A stretch of DNA of 64,000 bases from Pholis gunnellus (GCA_910591455.2 OU342826.1:11265724-11329723), one strand, 5' to 3'. Positions 40,206 through 52,952 are shown, numbered from the stretch's first letter. Notes: generated by a model not told the origin, from the letters alone. Program-made: numbers and translations.

Positions 40206-43200
40206 CTGGAATGGAGAGAAAACACAAACCTTTTCAGGCCATCCTATACGGGGAAGGTCCTGCAAGTGTATGCGACCGAGCAGTTGCCAGGACACCGATG
40301 AATTATGCACGCAGGGAGACCAAACGAGTGCGGAGGAATGCATATTTTAAAATGACATGACGCTGTGACCCTCAGAAGCGGAAGGAACTACAGTGCCCTT
40401 CCTGAAACCTCGCCACATGGTCAACGTAAAACATAGACACACCCTTCAAAACAGTCAATGAGCAACTCCTCCTCCTCTGAAAAAGAAGTTATCCACCATA
40501 ATGTTTATCTACATTCCATGAGATGAGGAGACGGGCAGCAGGCTGACGGCTGCCCTTGTTGTGAGCTGGTAGAAACAAAGTGGGCGACAGGCAGAGAGGA
40601 GACGGAAGGAGGAAGCAGAGGATGAATAATTTAAGAGAGATGCCCCGTGACCTCGGCACCTCCTTTGTTTTGGCTCTGATATGAATTCCACAGAAAGTCG
40701 TCGGCGTGACAGGTAGTTTATCCTCCCGTGGCAGAGGGCCACTCACAGTGACAGGCTTCTCCAGGGGCCAGATGAGCGCGTGTGTGTGTGTGTGGGTGTG
40801 AGCGCGCGACTGGTGTGGACTTGTTTGCGGATTGTGCGGGGAGGCCAAAGGCCGGAGGGAAGGTTGCAGGGCGAGGCGAGTGGGTGAAGATCTTGGTTTT
40901 TCGAGCATTGTTTCAACTTTCGCTGATTAAACTTTATTGGAAATATCTTTTATAGCGGCAGGCAAGAGCAGTAAATCATTTGGACGGGTTGTCTGGGTAA
41001 ATGTGAATGCCCTGTGGGTGCCGCCTTTGGCTTTCTTTTCAAAAAACCGCAGCACGATGCCGCTCGGCTCTGTAAACCACATGCTTATAAGACGATAACA
41101 ATCCATGTAGAATGTCTGCTTTCCTCCTCAAAAAGTTGAGGTGTCCACGCGAGAGGAAGTCAGACCGGATCATGTCGGCTTACGCCTAAACATGAAATAA
41201 GCAGATGTGTGTACAGTTTTAGGCATCTGTCAATCCCGTTCTGGTGGCTTCACGCACAGCTCCCCCTCCGCACAGACACACTCCTCCTGCTCTAATGCAC
41301 TTCTATTGTCCTCATCCATTATTCCTCCACTCTTCTTCCACACGCTACCACTACATCACTGTCTTCCTCTGCTGCTCTGCCACTTGCCCGGTGTCCCCAT
41401 CCCTCATCTGCCCCGCCTGCCTCTATTTCATCCCTCTCTCTCTCTCTCTCTCTCTCTCTGCTCCTAACTCAGTCTTTTTTTCCTCCCCGTCTCATCCTTC
41501 TCCTTCTTTTGACAGGCCGGCCCGCTATACATCGCTCTCTCTGGACTTCTCCATCTCCATCTGCAATCATCTCAAGGCTTTCTCGCTCCTTATCTAACGA
41601 GGAAACAGAAGTAGACTTGCAGTGGTGGATTCCTCAGAATGTTGAAGACAATTTGGTGTGTGTGCGAGAGGAAAAGCAGCTTGTTTCCGTGTCACCCACA
41701 TCCATCCTTCCCCGATTCTCTTGCTCCCTTGGCCGACGGTATTTCGGGTTTCCACTATCAAGCATATAAATAGTACCTACCAACCCCACATGACCCAGCC
41801 TTCCTCTCGGACTCTCTTGCTCTGCTTGTCAAGGCAAAAAGCACTTTTTTGAAGCTATAACGTGTTTAAAAATGAAGGGACCCCGCGGCAGCACGCCGGG
41901 AAACAGAACAGAGGTGTCAGAGGAGCCTGCGGAGGCCTCGTGCACAACAGAGGTGTGGCACTGCATTATACTGGGGGGGGGGGGGAGAAAACCTCTGGGA
42001 GGTGCTCTATGGCTGCCCTTTCTCTCTGAGGCCTCGCATGAATCTTAGATGGAACAGCGCTGGGCGGACTGCTGATGCCTCGCACACAGCATCAATGAGC
42101 TATTTGTCTGCAAGTGAGAGCCACAGGCATTGTCAGCTGGTGGTTTCCCCTCCGAGTGTGTGCAGCACGGGGCTTACGCGGCCTGCAGCGGTGCAGTCTA
42201 ACCGGGCAAAGAGGTAGCACGGCATCGACCCCCGAGGCGTGCAGCACTCCGCATCACATTATTTCAGCTCGATGGTTGAGCCCTGCTAAGTAGCTTGTTG
42301 GGTGCACCTGTGGGTTTTTTTAAAGGGGACAGCTCTATATGTGACGAGTCACTGCAGCGGATGTTAAAAGACAGAGCGGTCGTCTGGTCTATTAAATGTA
42401 AGTGAATAGTAAAAACTAAATACCCATCATGATTTCAAAAAGCCCAATATGTCATCTTGAGGTTTGCATGTTTTGCCAAGTAAAATCCAAATCTCCAAAA
42501 ATGTCCAGTAAACAGCAAAAGATTTGATCTCCGGGTCCAATCAATGGCGATGCCCACATCGTGCCTCTGGTCAGTGGCACGAGGACAACACGCGACGGGG
42601 AAAACCTCCACTGCTCCTGCACAGTTCACACCTCCTCATCCCTCCGTCTTACCGATCACCTCCGCCAAACGGTCGTCACCTCAAAACAACTCCAGACGCT
42701 CTGCGTGGGCGGTTTAAAGTATGCAGTATGTGGCACCGGCATCATCACGGCTGCGTTTCACGGACACATTTGATGCAGGCTTTTAACAACAACAACAAAA
42801 AACTCTGTCGGCTCTCTTGAGCCTCTCCATCTCTTTATTGAGTCTCATCAGCATTACTGCCATTGGCATCTTGTTTACATGGCCTTTTACCACTTTTGTA
42901 CCGTCAATACGCTCTGTGTCCCATTCACTCCAAACATGTGGAACCTCTTTGTGCTTCACAAGGCTATTTTACCACGAGAGAAAAAAGGATAAAAGAAGCC
43001 TCAGTGAGATATTTAACTAACGTCCATGAAACACATCGGATTAATAAATACGGTGCAGGGCCGTCCCTCGACTCTGTATACTGCGGAGTGTGCTCTTGTA
43101 AATATTTGATGGCCTTTTGACCTCATTAGCCGTGATTGAGTGAGCTCCCCGGTGCACGCTCGTATGTCTTAGTCACCGACTGGAGATGCAGCCCGAATGG

Positions 43201-46200
43201 AGCCATTAGTGTGTACGTGTGTGTGTGTGTGTGTGTGGCCTGGTCAGCACCGGATCAGAGACGGAGGGAGCGAGAGCGATGAGGGCGGTTTACCCGGTGA
43301 CCTCCGGGCCAGGCTTGTTAAGAGGCTTCTCCGTCTCAACACTGCAGACTCCGACACAGTCTGCCCTTCACCAGAGGAGAGCGCCGCAAATAGGGAGCCG
43401 GATAGAACGGGAAAAAAAAAAAGGCAGAATCCTGCCGCTATTTATAGTTCTCTGCAACGTTTTCCACCTCGTCCCAGAGCAATCATTGACCCCCCCCCCA
43501 ACCCGGCCCCCTTCCACCCCTTCTGCTCACTTGCCTGCCGAATGTCACTCCTATTTAGGTCAGCGGGGGCCAATGTGCGGCCGCTGACTGATGGCGTATT
43601 ACAGTCACATGTGAGACCTAGAAAAAGGAATTAGATCCCTGGGACTGATATGACAGAGAGGACAGAGGTGAGGGTGCGTCTGGAAGTGGCAAATCCTTGT
43701 AACGTGACCCAGAGGTGCGTGATTTGGTTTGTTCTCATTTGCCTCGCACAGAGGAGACTAGTGTTAGGGTTGACATTACACACACACACACACACACACA
43801 CACTGCTATGATGTCTCCACGCTGCCCTCTAATCTCAAAAGTCCATGGCTTTCCCGAGCACCGACGGACAGAGTGGTAAACAGAATTAGCGCGCGGCGAC
43901 GAGCAATTATTTGCCCGACCCAATTGGAAAAATTATTGCCAGAGAAGACACGACGGCCTGTCGCCGGCCGCTGGACAGACAGATGAAGGGGGATTGGAGT
44001 GGGTTGAGGGTTTGCGCGGCGCTTTAGCCCGTTCATAAGGATTCCTCAAATGCACCTCTTCCTTTCTCGAGAGAGAGCAAACGGAGGCAGACGACTCTTG
44101 ACGAGGCCAAAACATTCAAGTGCTCGTCCATAATTAGGTTACATAATGGGAGCAAAGCTACTTTTAGTTTGTTTGCAAGAATACCACTTTCTTTCTTTTT
44201 CTCCTGTCTGGCGCACAGAGACAAAAGGGGAGTTGTGCTCTTTCCTGGCAAAGCCATTGGCGTGTCAAAAGGAGTTGTTTCCAGCTTTAGTTCTGGATTA
44301 CAGCCTCCTCCCCAGAGAGGCCCGACAATGTTAATGTCGAAAGCTTGTTCTTCAGGGCACGGCTAGCGGAATAACATGGCAGCACAACTCTACGGAGATG
44401 TTTGTTAAACTAGAGAGAGGCCAAAGTGGATTGCATCAGTCCATGATGAGGTTACAATGTACATCTACAGAGGACATGGTAATAGGCTGCAGTCAGTGCA
44501 GCCTGCGCAGAGGAAATGGGTTCTACTGACATGCCCTCTGTAGCCGTCAGGTTCAACTAATCTCTCTCTCTCCTTCTCCCTCTCTCCCTCCCTCTCTCTC
44601 CCCTGCTTTGACTTCACGACAGACAGTCTCGCCAGTCTCCTTAAGCTTGCATATGTCAGTGAACGAGCGAACAAATCTGTTGCAGGATCTTTCTCTCCAC
44701 TCTCTTTCTTATTAGCGAAGAACGGGGTACAAAACGTCCATGCAGCAGCTTCTCATTTGGAAGACCTTTACCAGTCTAAATGGCAAACGTTGCCCTTGGA
44801 AGGTCAGGCCTGCCGTCATTCATTTGCATTTAGAAACGTGACGGTGGACCGAAGTTTAACTTGGCTTTTGTCAGGTTTGTGCACTCTGCAAGCCAAAGAT
44901 CATTTGCGAAGGGGAAGAACCTCCACTCTGTAACGACACCGTACAACCGCAAGTGTTTCTGTAGTTCCAACTGAGTGATGTGTTTGAGTCAGCACCATCA
45001 GGAGTTGGATCGTGTTGCTTGTGATAAATCAGGTGTCGCATGCAAAGACACTTTGATTGACACATCCCTAAAAAGCATTTGGCAAATGAAATAAGTGAAC
45101 CTGTAGAACTAAGACTGCAACTAAAGTCAGTACAATAAGCTGCAGCAGCAGGATATCCTCAAAGGTGTGTGATTCCAGCCACTGGTCTGTGCCCTCGCCC
45201 CACGCTGTGGACCCTGTGGACCGGTCAAATACGTGCTCTTACACCAGCTCGACAACTCTCCGACCTCTCAGTCAGCGGCCAGACACAGCCTCTGGTTTGG
45301 CCTGGGTGGACCTTTAACAAGCCCCATGCACTCACATTAGCATCAGCGCCACTAAGCTGCTGCCTGTCTGACTGGGGCTCCTCCTTAGACCTGCGACCTG
45401 CTGGCTCTGGATCTGAGAGCAGCACAGATACAGCTAGACTACCAGCTGGGCTGCGGCGTGACCTTTGCGCTCCTGCAAAAGGGAGTCTGTAGGAGGCCTC
45501 GGAAGCCCACCAAGGGGCTACGGGCCTCCGTGCAGCTAGGGTTTGGTTCCCTGCTGAGGGCTGTTACAGCCCAATGTTGTGTGTACAGCTGGATGCCCAT
45601 CACCTCAAGGGAGAGGAGGAGGAGTATGGGAAGGAACATCGAACTCGCCAGAGTCTGTAATGAACTGGAAAGGGCAAACCAGGCCACTGCTTCAGTTACT
45701 TAGAGCAGTAGAGAGGAAGACAGAAAAGTAGGCAAGACACGGAGGTCACAGGTGAAGGATGGATGGAGGGGGATGAGAAAGAGGAAGACATATGAGAAAC
45801 ACTGCACCACATGGAGGCACAAGGACAGATAGAGAGGAGGAAGACGAGGATGAAGATGGCGAAGAAACAATGAGAACGATGACGGGAATTCTTGGGAGAT
45901 ATGAACAACCGTATCAGGTGAAGTGAAAAATGAAGCATTGTGTGGACACGGGAAATAAAGAAAACTACAAACGAGGCTGTCAAACTCCACTCCGGCATCA
46001 GAAAGCAGAGAAGCCGCGTGCCGTATAAGCATGTGTCAAATACGAAATGCAGAAGACAAAAGAGTCAACCAGTATCGCTCCCTATAAAGAGAAACAAAAC
46101 CCGTTGCTAGGGGCATGTGAGGTGAGTCTGGAAATGAGGCTAATTCAAGATGAACAGCGTCTGGTGAGGACGGCGCACCTGGTTGTTCACACTCACTTCC

Positions 46201-49200
46201 AAGTATTTGCCGGAGCTGGGCAAGGCCCTCGGGGGAACATTCTGTCGGCGGCAGCTCATGCGGCAGTGCACACACCACAGGGAGGGAGGGAGGGAGGGAG
46301 GGAGGGGGGGCGGTGTAAAGGGGAAAATGCAACCGCAAACCCAGAGGATGTACCTCGCTTTCAGACGTGGCCGTAAAACAAAAGGAACAGGGTGTCGCAT
46401 AAATCGGCTACATTGAAAAGTCGGCGACATAAAGAAGCTCCTCTGATCGCACTCAGGGGTTTCCTATCAGGTGAGGAATAAGACGTCAGCAGGAATCTTT
46501 TATCCAAACGTTTCAGAGCAGTCGGCACATCACTCTGCCTGCCTGCAGAAGACAGGCGTGATGGATTGGGCTGAACTCTATGGGACGCAAAAGCTGGGAA
46601 ACAACGAGATTACACCGTGATTTATTAAGAACCAAAGAGGTCAACTTTATTCCACCTGAATGGAGGATACCTTTATGCCTATTTGCTCAACTAAAATCAC
46701 AACCACTTGCCCAAAGTTTAAATGTACCTTAAGTTTGAAAAAGCCCGACTTCTGAATTACAGAAAAACGTTATATGACTAAAATGAGATTTGTTGTACTG
46801 ACCTGCAGACTGAGTGTGCTGCTGATGTTCACCATGGGCAGCGAGATGGACAAACTGGTGACACTGGTCTTCTCCAGCCACTTGGAGAGCAGCTCGAGGG
46901 TCAGAAGCTTCTCCAGCCGGGCCAGATCCTCCACGTGGAAGGGCATCAGGAACACCACGCTGGCCTTGCCCTCACACAGAGGCGCCTCCAGAACCTGCAC
47001 CATGTTTCCCACGTCTTCGTGGTGACGGAACAGACCTGGTGGGAAGATGACAGGCGGAGGCATGAACAGAGGTGAAGGAAAGATCAGGGAGTCAGAGAGG
47101 GATTTGGTGGTAATGTAACATGTTTTGCTTTCAGCAGAGCGGTAGTTCTCTTGGAGGTCGGTTCAGACTTGCATTCTCTGCTGTGTCACTGCCGGAGTTC
47201 TCACCTAAATGAACTGAACTACAGGAGCAAAGCCAACAGACATTAGACAGCATGACAAACAATCACTGCAATAATCTTTTACGAATTGAAAAGGACATTA
47301 TGAACGTTAGATAGAACACAAAGTGTCCCTCCAACATTTCTTTACTGCCGTCATAGCAGAAATTCCCTCCGCCTTGTTGTGGTTTTAAGACAATACATCA
47401 AATATGAAAATGGTTTTAAATAAATCATAAGGCACGCGGTGATAGGAGAGAAGCAGATTGGACCTTACAGATGTTCAGACCGTTTTAGAACTCAAATTGC
47501 TTTTTCGCTGCATTTGTTTGCTGGCAGGAGGAGGAGAGCAGCGACAGACTGCGTTTTAGTTTTACCTGCTCTGTGCATCATCGTCACTTTGGTGTATTTC
47601 TTCCCCAAGAAGGTGCGGCGATCTGTGGTCCCCTCGGTGAACTCTCTCTCCCACAGCCCTGAGCAAACATGGGTTACAAACGACGGGTTAAACAATGGCC
47701 ATGTTCACGAAACACATACACACACACACCGACCGACACAGCTCGTGAATCCTCAATATCCACTGCCCGTAAAAAACGTATCAGCTCCTCTCAAAGCCGC
47801 CGGGCTGAGAGTGGGCAGTTATGAGGTCCTTAAGGCCACATTGTCCCGTTCACTGTTCACCACATCCCACTTGGCCCCGCTAACCCCTTGACAGCTGTCA
47901 ATTTAGGAGGGCCTGAGAGTCGTGGAATTACTCTTGTAATAACCTTGCGACGCACTGCGAAAAAAGCCGCCGGCCCCATTCAGTTGTGCAAGGGGGGGGG
48001 GGGCACTGGATGGAGCGAGGAGGTCGACACATTATGACTTGTACTCGTGTCCCTCTTTGTGAGTGACGAGCTAGGGCTGGAACGAGCAGGGACTTTCATT
48101 TCATATCGATCCCCACACTCGCAACGCACACAATGCTAAAAGGTGGAAGACGGGCAAAAAAGATGAAATGGCTCATTTGCCCCGGTGAAAGTCTAGAGAC
48201 CAATTGCTCGACTCTATCATCGAGTACTTGCATTGGACTAAGTGTGCGCGGCCTTCTTTTCTCCATCCATAATCGATGAGTCGTTAAAGGTCGACTGACT
48301 CTCTGTTTTGTATTTTTCTGGAGTTTTCAAATGGAAATGCCCACTCAGCCTTTTAGCAAAACAGCCGTGTCATCGGTTGGCAAAGGAGGCTAATCAATAA
48401 GGTTATGAAAAATCAGTTCGCTTTAGTTTGAAAAACATCTGGGGGGTTAGTTTGGATTTTTTGGGGAAGTGGGGCTGTATATATACTGCCGTATTCTGCT
48501 GGGGAAGGTGACTGTTTCTGTCAACGGAGTCTGGTGGCTTTGAAGAGAGCGATATCACGGTTTTAGTTCCCCGACAGAGTGGACTGTCTGACGGCGAGGT
48601 ACACAAGAGGTTTACCGCTTCATCGATCGGTTAGTTTGTTTGCGATCCAAACTAACGCAGCGTCCACACAGCAGTGCATCGCTTATGGCTTCCGTGTCGT
48701 TACTCCAACCGCAAATGCGAATGCTGTGATTTGAATGCATGAGGAACACCACTGGAAAGCTACAGAACAATATAAAAACTATGAAACAAAAGAAGAATGG
48801 ACCTGCACTTTAAAATGTCAGAAAATAGTGAACAATCTCGATGTCGATTCATTTTCTGTTGATCAATTAATCGACTACTTGTTTCAGAATGAGGATTTCC
48901 CAAAAGCCAGCCGGCCTCCGGCGGTCCTCGGCCAACAACAGCTCACAGCAGAGCGACGTGTGATTCTGCCTTGCGGGCATGCTAGCGCCAGTCACCGACA
49001 TTCGCTCCGCTTCCTGTAACATGGGGAGGGTGAAATACGATCGCGCTGGAATTCAAAAACAACCGGGCTGACGATTACCTGAAGTGGCAGCCGTGTTGTA
49101 GAAACGCACGCGTGCACACGGTGTGTTCAAGTTGTATCGAGCGAGGGGCTTTGGCGGCCTCCCGAGCGGGGCCCTGCTTTGGGGTTTTTTTCGTCCTTTC

Positions 49201-51211
49201 GTAGGACAGCGGTGCAGAGGAGATCGCTTGCAACCTGATTCCATTAATATCCATCAGCAATAAACAGTGAGACAATTGCACAGCTAAGAAATCCAATCAC
49301 TCACAGACTCGACCAATTCATACTGTAAACTTGAGGCGAAAACCAGAGGAGGATCAATGAGAGCGCCCGGCTCCCTCTCCCGCCCTCATCACCTTTTGAT
49401 TAGGCGTAGTCGTGGTGTTTCAGAAGCTATTATAAGAGGTAAAATATGTGGGCACTTGTTGTTCTCTCGCCCCTTTTCCTTTCCTCTTCTAGTTCCTCGT
49501 GTTGCTGCGTTTATCTTGTGTATAAGTTTCTCTCTATTGTGTTTTTTTTCCCCCCTCACAATCTTATTTTTTTTCTTCTTCCGTCTCCAGTGTTTGTTTG
49601 TCTAAAACAGGAACAAAGCCAGAATTAATTAACTAGCGTGGACTGGAACTCCCAAGGTAGGCCTTTTACATCCCTCCACTATGTCTGTCAATCTCTTCCG
49701 CTCTCTCAGCAGGCCACCCTCTCTTTACTTTTTCCTCACTTTTCACTCTTTTGCTTTCCTCCCTGCGTCTCTTTTGTCTCCCTTCCCACCCAGAAGTGGC
49801 TCCTCACACCGCTTTCGCTGCACTCCTCTTGCCGTTCTCTCTGCTTTTAGCATCTCTCCGCTATAAACATGTTCCGCTACTAATTGCCCCTGACCTTCCC
49901 TTTCTTTAAATGCTGTGCACAGCCCAGGGAAGGAGGCACAGCAAAGAGCTTTTTTTTTAATTCTCCCCTTCAATAATTAACTAAAGGGAAGCAAAGGGAA
50001 AACAAACAAACACAGGGGCACGGAAGCAGATGCCTGTTCAGCGACTTCAGAATTTCCGGGACCTTCTCTGAAACCACAGCAATAAACGCACTCGGCGAAT
50101 TGCCTGAGGACCGTGAAATCAAAAGACAAATAAAAAAAACTTACAACCGTCCAGGGGCAGCTAGTACGAGCAAGAAGCAAACTATCGACCACTGGTGAAT
50201 TATGAATCAAAACTGAAGGAATCCAATTCTACGTAATGTAATTTGTGCGCCGCAATCTGCTGTGTAATCTAATTTTGTGTATTTCCTCCACAAAATTAAT
50301 GAACCGACCAACGAGGGTCGGTTCACATAAAAAAGAAAAAAAACTAATTTCGTAATGAAGTCAAAACATCAAACACAGAAAATTAATTAAATTGCTTATC
50401 AATGTATATAAAGTCTGTCAGGGAATGTTACTTTCAAAAGGCCGTCTATCTGTTGGCAACCTGCTTTCACTTCAGCCGCTGCGCTTTTCTCTGCATCTAA
50501 TAAAAAGAATACCTGCAGGAGGAAACAGAGGGACTCGAGGCAGATGGAGGCAGATAAGGACGTGAACGAGAGACATGTGGGAAGAAGAGACGGGGGACGG
50601 GACGGGGAGGGGGTAGATCAGACACGTGATAACAAAACGATAAGACAAAAAGCACCAAAAACAGAGACAAATGCCACAAAGAGGACGATATATTTAACAC
50701 ATCATCATCTTTTGTGGAGACAAACACAGAAATGAGATCAGCGGGCATGCGGATGTTGACTGTGGGGAAATAAGCTATATTTCTTTGACTCATTATGAAC
50801 TCAAATCTAGTTGTACTGTACTGTAGTACTGACACCCTTTAACAGCAGCAAAAAGTTCCAATATTCTAACTCTTGAAATGGCTAAATGCTGAACTTCAGA
50901 TATGTTTTCATGGTGCAAACTTTCAAATCACCGACGGGAGCTTCTGCCTGCATCTGTACCAAAAACATGGACTGGTTTCCCTCCTGCAGCCCGTCACAAA
51001 GAACTGATCTGAGCCAAGCTGTGCCGCCGCAGACTTGGAGCGCTCCGAGCACAGATGTTAGGCACGACACTGAGGGAGAGAGTCTGGACACTTGTTACTC
51101 AATTATTTAAGATGACACATCACCCCCCGATGGAAGATGAATAAGCTCTCAGTGATCGACCCCAGAATCATCCTTTATCTGCTGTGTCCACCAGCTGGAG
51201 TTCACCGCATG

Positions 51212-51252
<41 letters not shown>

Positions 51253-52370
51253 GCACGCACGCAGACATGCACACTGCACACAGGTGGGCATGCTGGCACA
51301 CACAATGCAGTGGGCAAACTGGGCGTGGGGGCTCTCGGCGCTGTCTGCAAACACTGCAAACTGCACGTGTTTTATGCCGTATTAATATTCTATGACTTCT
51401 CAGCCCAATGCAGCGAACAACATCGATGCAGAGACGTTGCTTGATTACAAATGACTCCACAATTACAAAAGCCCACCAGACTTACTCAGCGACACTCGGT
51501 CCAGCCCGGCTGTTATGTTATGCGTCTACATCCGAGTCCATGAGGAGATACTGAGCTGGCTATGAAGTTGCATCATCTAGGGGTCACGGTCGGGACCGTC
51601 GTGGACTCTCTGAGAAATGATGACATGCTTGCATGCTGTTTTAGGATTAGCATTTCACAGCCGATGTCATATTTTCCAAGATTTTGTGCCCACAGACCAA
51701 CGTTAGAAAGTGAAGTGAATTGTAAATGATTGTGTTACTCCGTACCTTTAAAGCGCAGGGCATTGGCCAGTATCAGAGCTCCAGCCTTGGGCTTTACTCC
51801 AGCCGCTAAAGGAGCTCCCTCCAGCCCACCGAGCGCAGCCTTCACCCAGCCATGGAGCTGCTTCAGGTCAGCCTTGGAGTCTCCTTTTCCCAGCGGCCGG
51901 TGCTGCAGCCTGAACGTGGCCTGGCTCTCCTTCACAAACTTCTGGCTGACCGGAGGAGCTTGCTTGGAGAACAGGGCCGAGGACGCGTGCAGGCGAAAGC
52001 TGGTACCGTTGGCCGCGGTGAAGCTCTTCAACGCCCCGGACAGGAGCTTGGCGGCACCTGCTCCGCCCTCGGCCGAGGCCGGGGTCCCGAGGAGGCCTTG
52101 GAGCTGGCTGGAGGTGGTGCCCGCGGAGCCGGCGCCCAGAGCTCCGAGTGAGGAGGCCAGAAGCAGAGGGGAGAAGAGGGTGTTCACGGAGCTCGGGTCG
52201 GAGCGGAGGGCCCGGTACAGGTGCAGGCCGAGGGCCCAGCTGGGGTCACCCGGAGGAGGAGGAGGGGGCGGGCGGGGTGGAGGGCTCTTCTTGGATGACT
52301 CAGCAGTGCTGCCCTGCACCAGAAGGACTAGCACTGAAATTAGGATGTAGACAGGAAGCCTGGGCAGCAT
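39900..52370 (-). CDS. serpinh1: Hsp47 / serpin H1 collagen chaperone, four coding exons (gene-level entry)
   Basis: Coding exons are 52370-51746, 47658-47566, 47035-46803 and 40205-39900. They join without a phase error into 418 residues, the length of human Hsp47. Seen: a hydrophobic signal peptide (about residues 1-23), a serpin fold, the family-diagnostic block KPKLFYADHPFI near the C-terminus, and a terminal HDEL. Known for the family: Hsp47 is a non-inhibitory clade H serpin of the endoplasmic reticulum. It binds folded procollagen triple helices and releases them in the acidic Golgi, and the RDEL/HDEL tail returns it by KDEL receptors. The collagen-contacting Arg of the MMHR motif and the Leu, Tyr and Asp of LFYAD are all present. 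Sequons NGT (residue 121) and NAT (near the C-terminus) are potential N-glycosylation sites. The N-terminus is unusually proline-rich and exon 1 is Gly/Ala/Ser-rich. Teleosts have two paralogues; the divergence suggests serpinh1a, but that is inference. Confidence 0.95.
41431..41459. repeat. (TC)n tract in serpinh1 intron 3
   Basis: About 14 TC units inside a longer pyrimidine-rich stretch. Confidence 0.95.
43778..43803. repeat. (CA)n microsatellite in serpinh1 intron 3
   Basis: About 13 CA units. Confidence 0.98.
46803..47035 (-). CDS. serpinh1: serpinh1 coding exon 3
   Basis: This exon has 233 bases and encodes residues 241-317. The acceptor is CCACCAG and the donor CAG|GTCAGT. It contains LEAPLCEGKASVVFLMPFHV, aligning with the MPLAHKLSSLIILMPHHV block of mammalian Hsp47, then DLARLEKLLT and the beta-strand SLSISLPMV. 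The His-His pair of the breach region in mammals is Phe-His here (residues 272-273). The exon leaves in phase 0 after SLQ. Confidence 0.94.
47036..47565 (-). other. serpinh1 intron 2
   Basis: Intron of 530 bp, GTAAAA donor and CCACCAG acceptor. Nothing else seen in it. Confidence 0.88.
47566..47658 (-). CDS. serpinh1: serpinh1 coding exon 2
   Basis: This exon has 93 bases, enters with two bases that complete Gly209 and leaves with one base of Gly240. It encodes LWEREFTEGTTDRRTFLGKK followed by YTKVTMMHRA. The acceptor is TGCTCAG and the donor GTAAAA. It aligns with the WDEKF...RSYTVGVMMMHRT segment of mammalian Hsp47. The Arg in MMHR corresponds to the arginine that contacts collagen in published mammalian Hsp47-peptide structures (Arg222 there). 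Confidence 0.93.
47659..51745 (-). other. serpinh1 intron 1 (between coding exons 1 and 2)
   Basis: Intron of 4,087 bp with GT-AG ends. It holds a (CA)n tract with CACG variants at 51216-51260, a G run near 47993-48003 and pyrimidine-rich stretches at 49480-49860. No other gene is visible. Confidence 0.85.
51216..51260. repeat. (CA)n with CACG variants in serpinh1 intron 1
   Basis: About 16 CA units followed by repeated GCAC. Confidence 0.97.
51746..52370 (-). CDS. serpinh1: serpinh1 coding exon 1 (signal peptide to strand/helix core)
   Basis: This exon has 625 bases and encodes residues 1-208 plus one base of codon 209. The ATG at 52370-52368 has ACC before it, a good vertebrate start context, and opens a hydrophobic leader of Leu, Val and Ile. 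Residues 30-40 are almost all proline. The segment LFSPLLLASSLGALGAGS matches the serpin block that reads ILVSPVVVASSLGLVSLGG in human Hsp47. The exon ends in ANALRFK followed by a GTACGG donor at 51745-51744. It is strikingly GC-rich compared with the AT-rich flanks. The long antisense frame over it is a by-product of this composition. Confidence 0.95.
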
Positions 52371-52377
52371 GGTAGAT
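52371..52377 (-). other. serpinh1: 5' untranslated bases after a splice acceptor, serpinh1
   Basis: On the minus strand CCCTCTGCTTTCCTCCAG, a good pyrimidine-rich acceptor, is followed by ATCTACC and then the ATG. This places the start codon 8 bases into its exon, so the gene should have at least one upstream noncoding exon. Mammalian SERPINH1 also has 5' noncoding exons. The upstream exon should lie between about 52.4 and 53.0 kb, but I could not choose its donor. Confidence 0.7.
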
Positions 52378-52944
52378 CTGGAGGAAAGCAGAGGGACGGG
52401 AAGTCAGTCAAATAAACTGTGTCTGACAATGAGAAGAATGACGCATGCATTCCTCTCGTTTATAACACAAACACAGCTCTATTCACACCAGACTGATTTT
52501 AAACAGCGGAATAGCTCATGCTGTTATTGCACAGTACATATTTGAGATACAGCAACAGAAACGTTCCCTCCTTGCTGTAAAACTACAACTACTTGCGCAA
52601 ACAGCAGCCCCGCTCCTCCAGCGCCACAGCAGTAAATCCCTCCCCACTATCTCACCCGCTGCGGGAGAACCACTGTGGGACAATTAACTCTGATGTTTCA
52701 AAAGTAGCTTTTGGGGGGGGGTTTAGTGAACGTGTTTCTCCATCTTGCCCTACTAAAAAAACAAACATGTGGACTGACTTTGTAGCCGGTGACAAGAGGA
52801 GAGCCGGGAAACAGCCGCCGTGTGGTTCGACCCACTCCGTCATGATTCCCCGAGACCTCGAGGCGAAAAGAAAAGAAATGAGTTCAAATGTACCGTTAAT
52901 TATTTCACGTGTGTCCCTCTCCTCCTCCGCTGCCGTCCTTCTTT

Positions 52945-52952
52945 CTTTTAGC
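52945..52952 (-). promoter_or_regulatory. Possible TATA-like box of serpinh1
   Basis: Minus-strand GCTAAAAG lies about 108 bp downstream of the heat-shock element, followed by a purine-rich stretch that could hold the transcription start near 52915. This is a weak match, proposed only because of its position between the heat-shock element and the first coding exon. Confidence 0.25.

Larger units (their letters stand above)
40206..46802 (-). other. serpinh1 intron 3
   Basis: Intron of 6,597 bp, GTCAGT donor and TTCCAG acceptor. It contains (TC)n at 41431-41459, a G run at 41973-41985, (CA)n at 43778-43803, a GGGA repeat at 46281-46311 and a GC-rich patch at 45160-45620 with frames open on both strands. 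I find no splice-bounded exon inside it. Confidence 0.85.

Noticed and set aside
45160..45700. GC-rich patch in serpinh1 intron 3 with frames on both strands
   Set aside because: No splice sites fitting the serpin, no recognisable protein; left as intron.
51730..52350. 206-codon plus-strand frame over serpinh1 exon 1
   Set aside because: Antisense shadow created by the GC-rich real exon on the minus strand.
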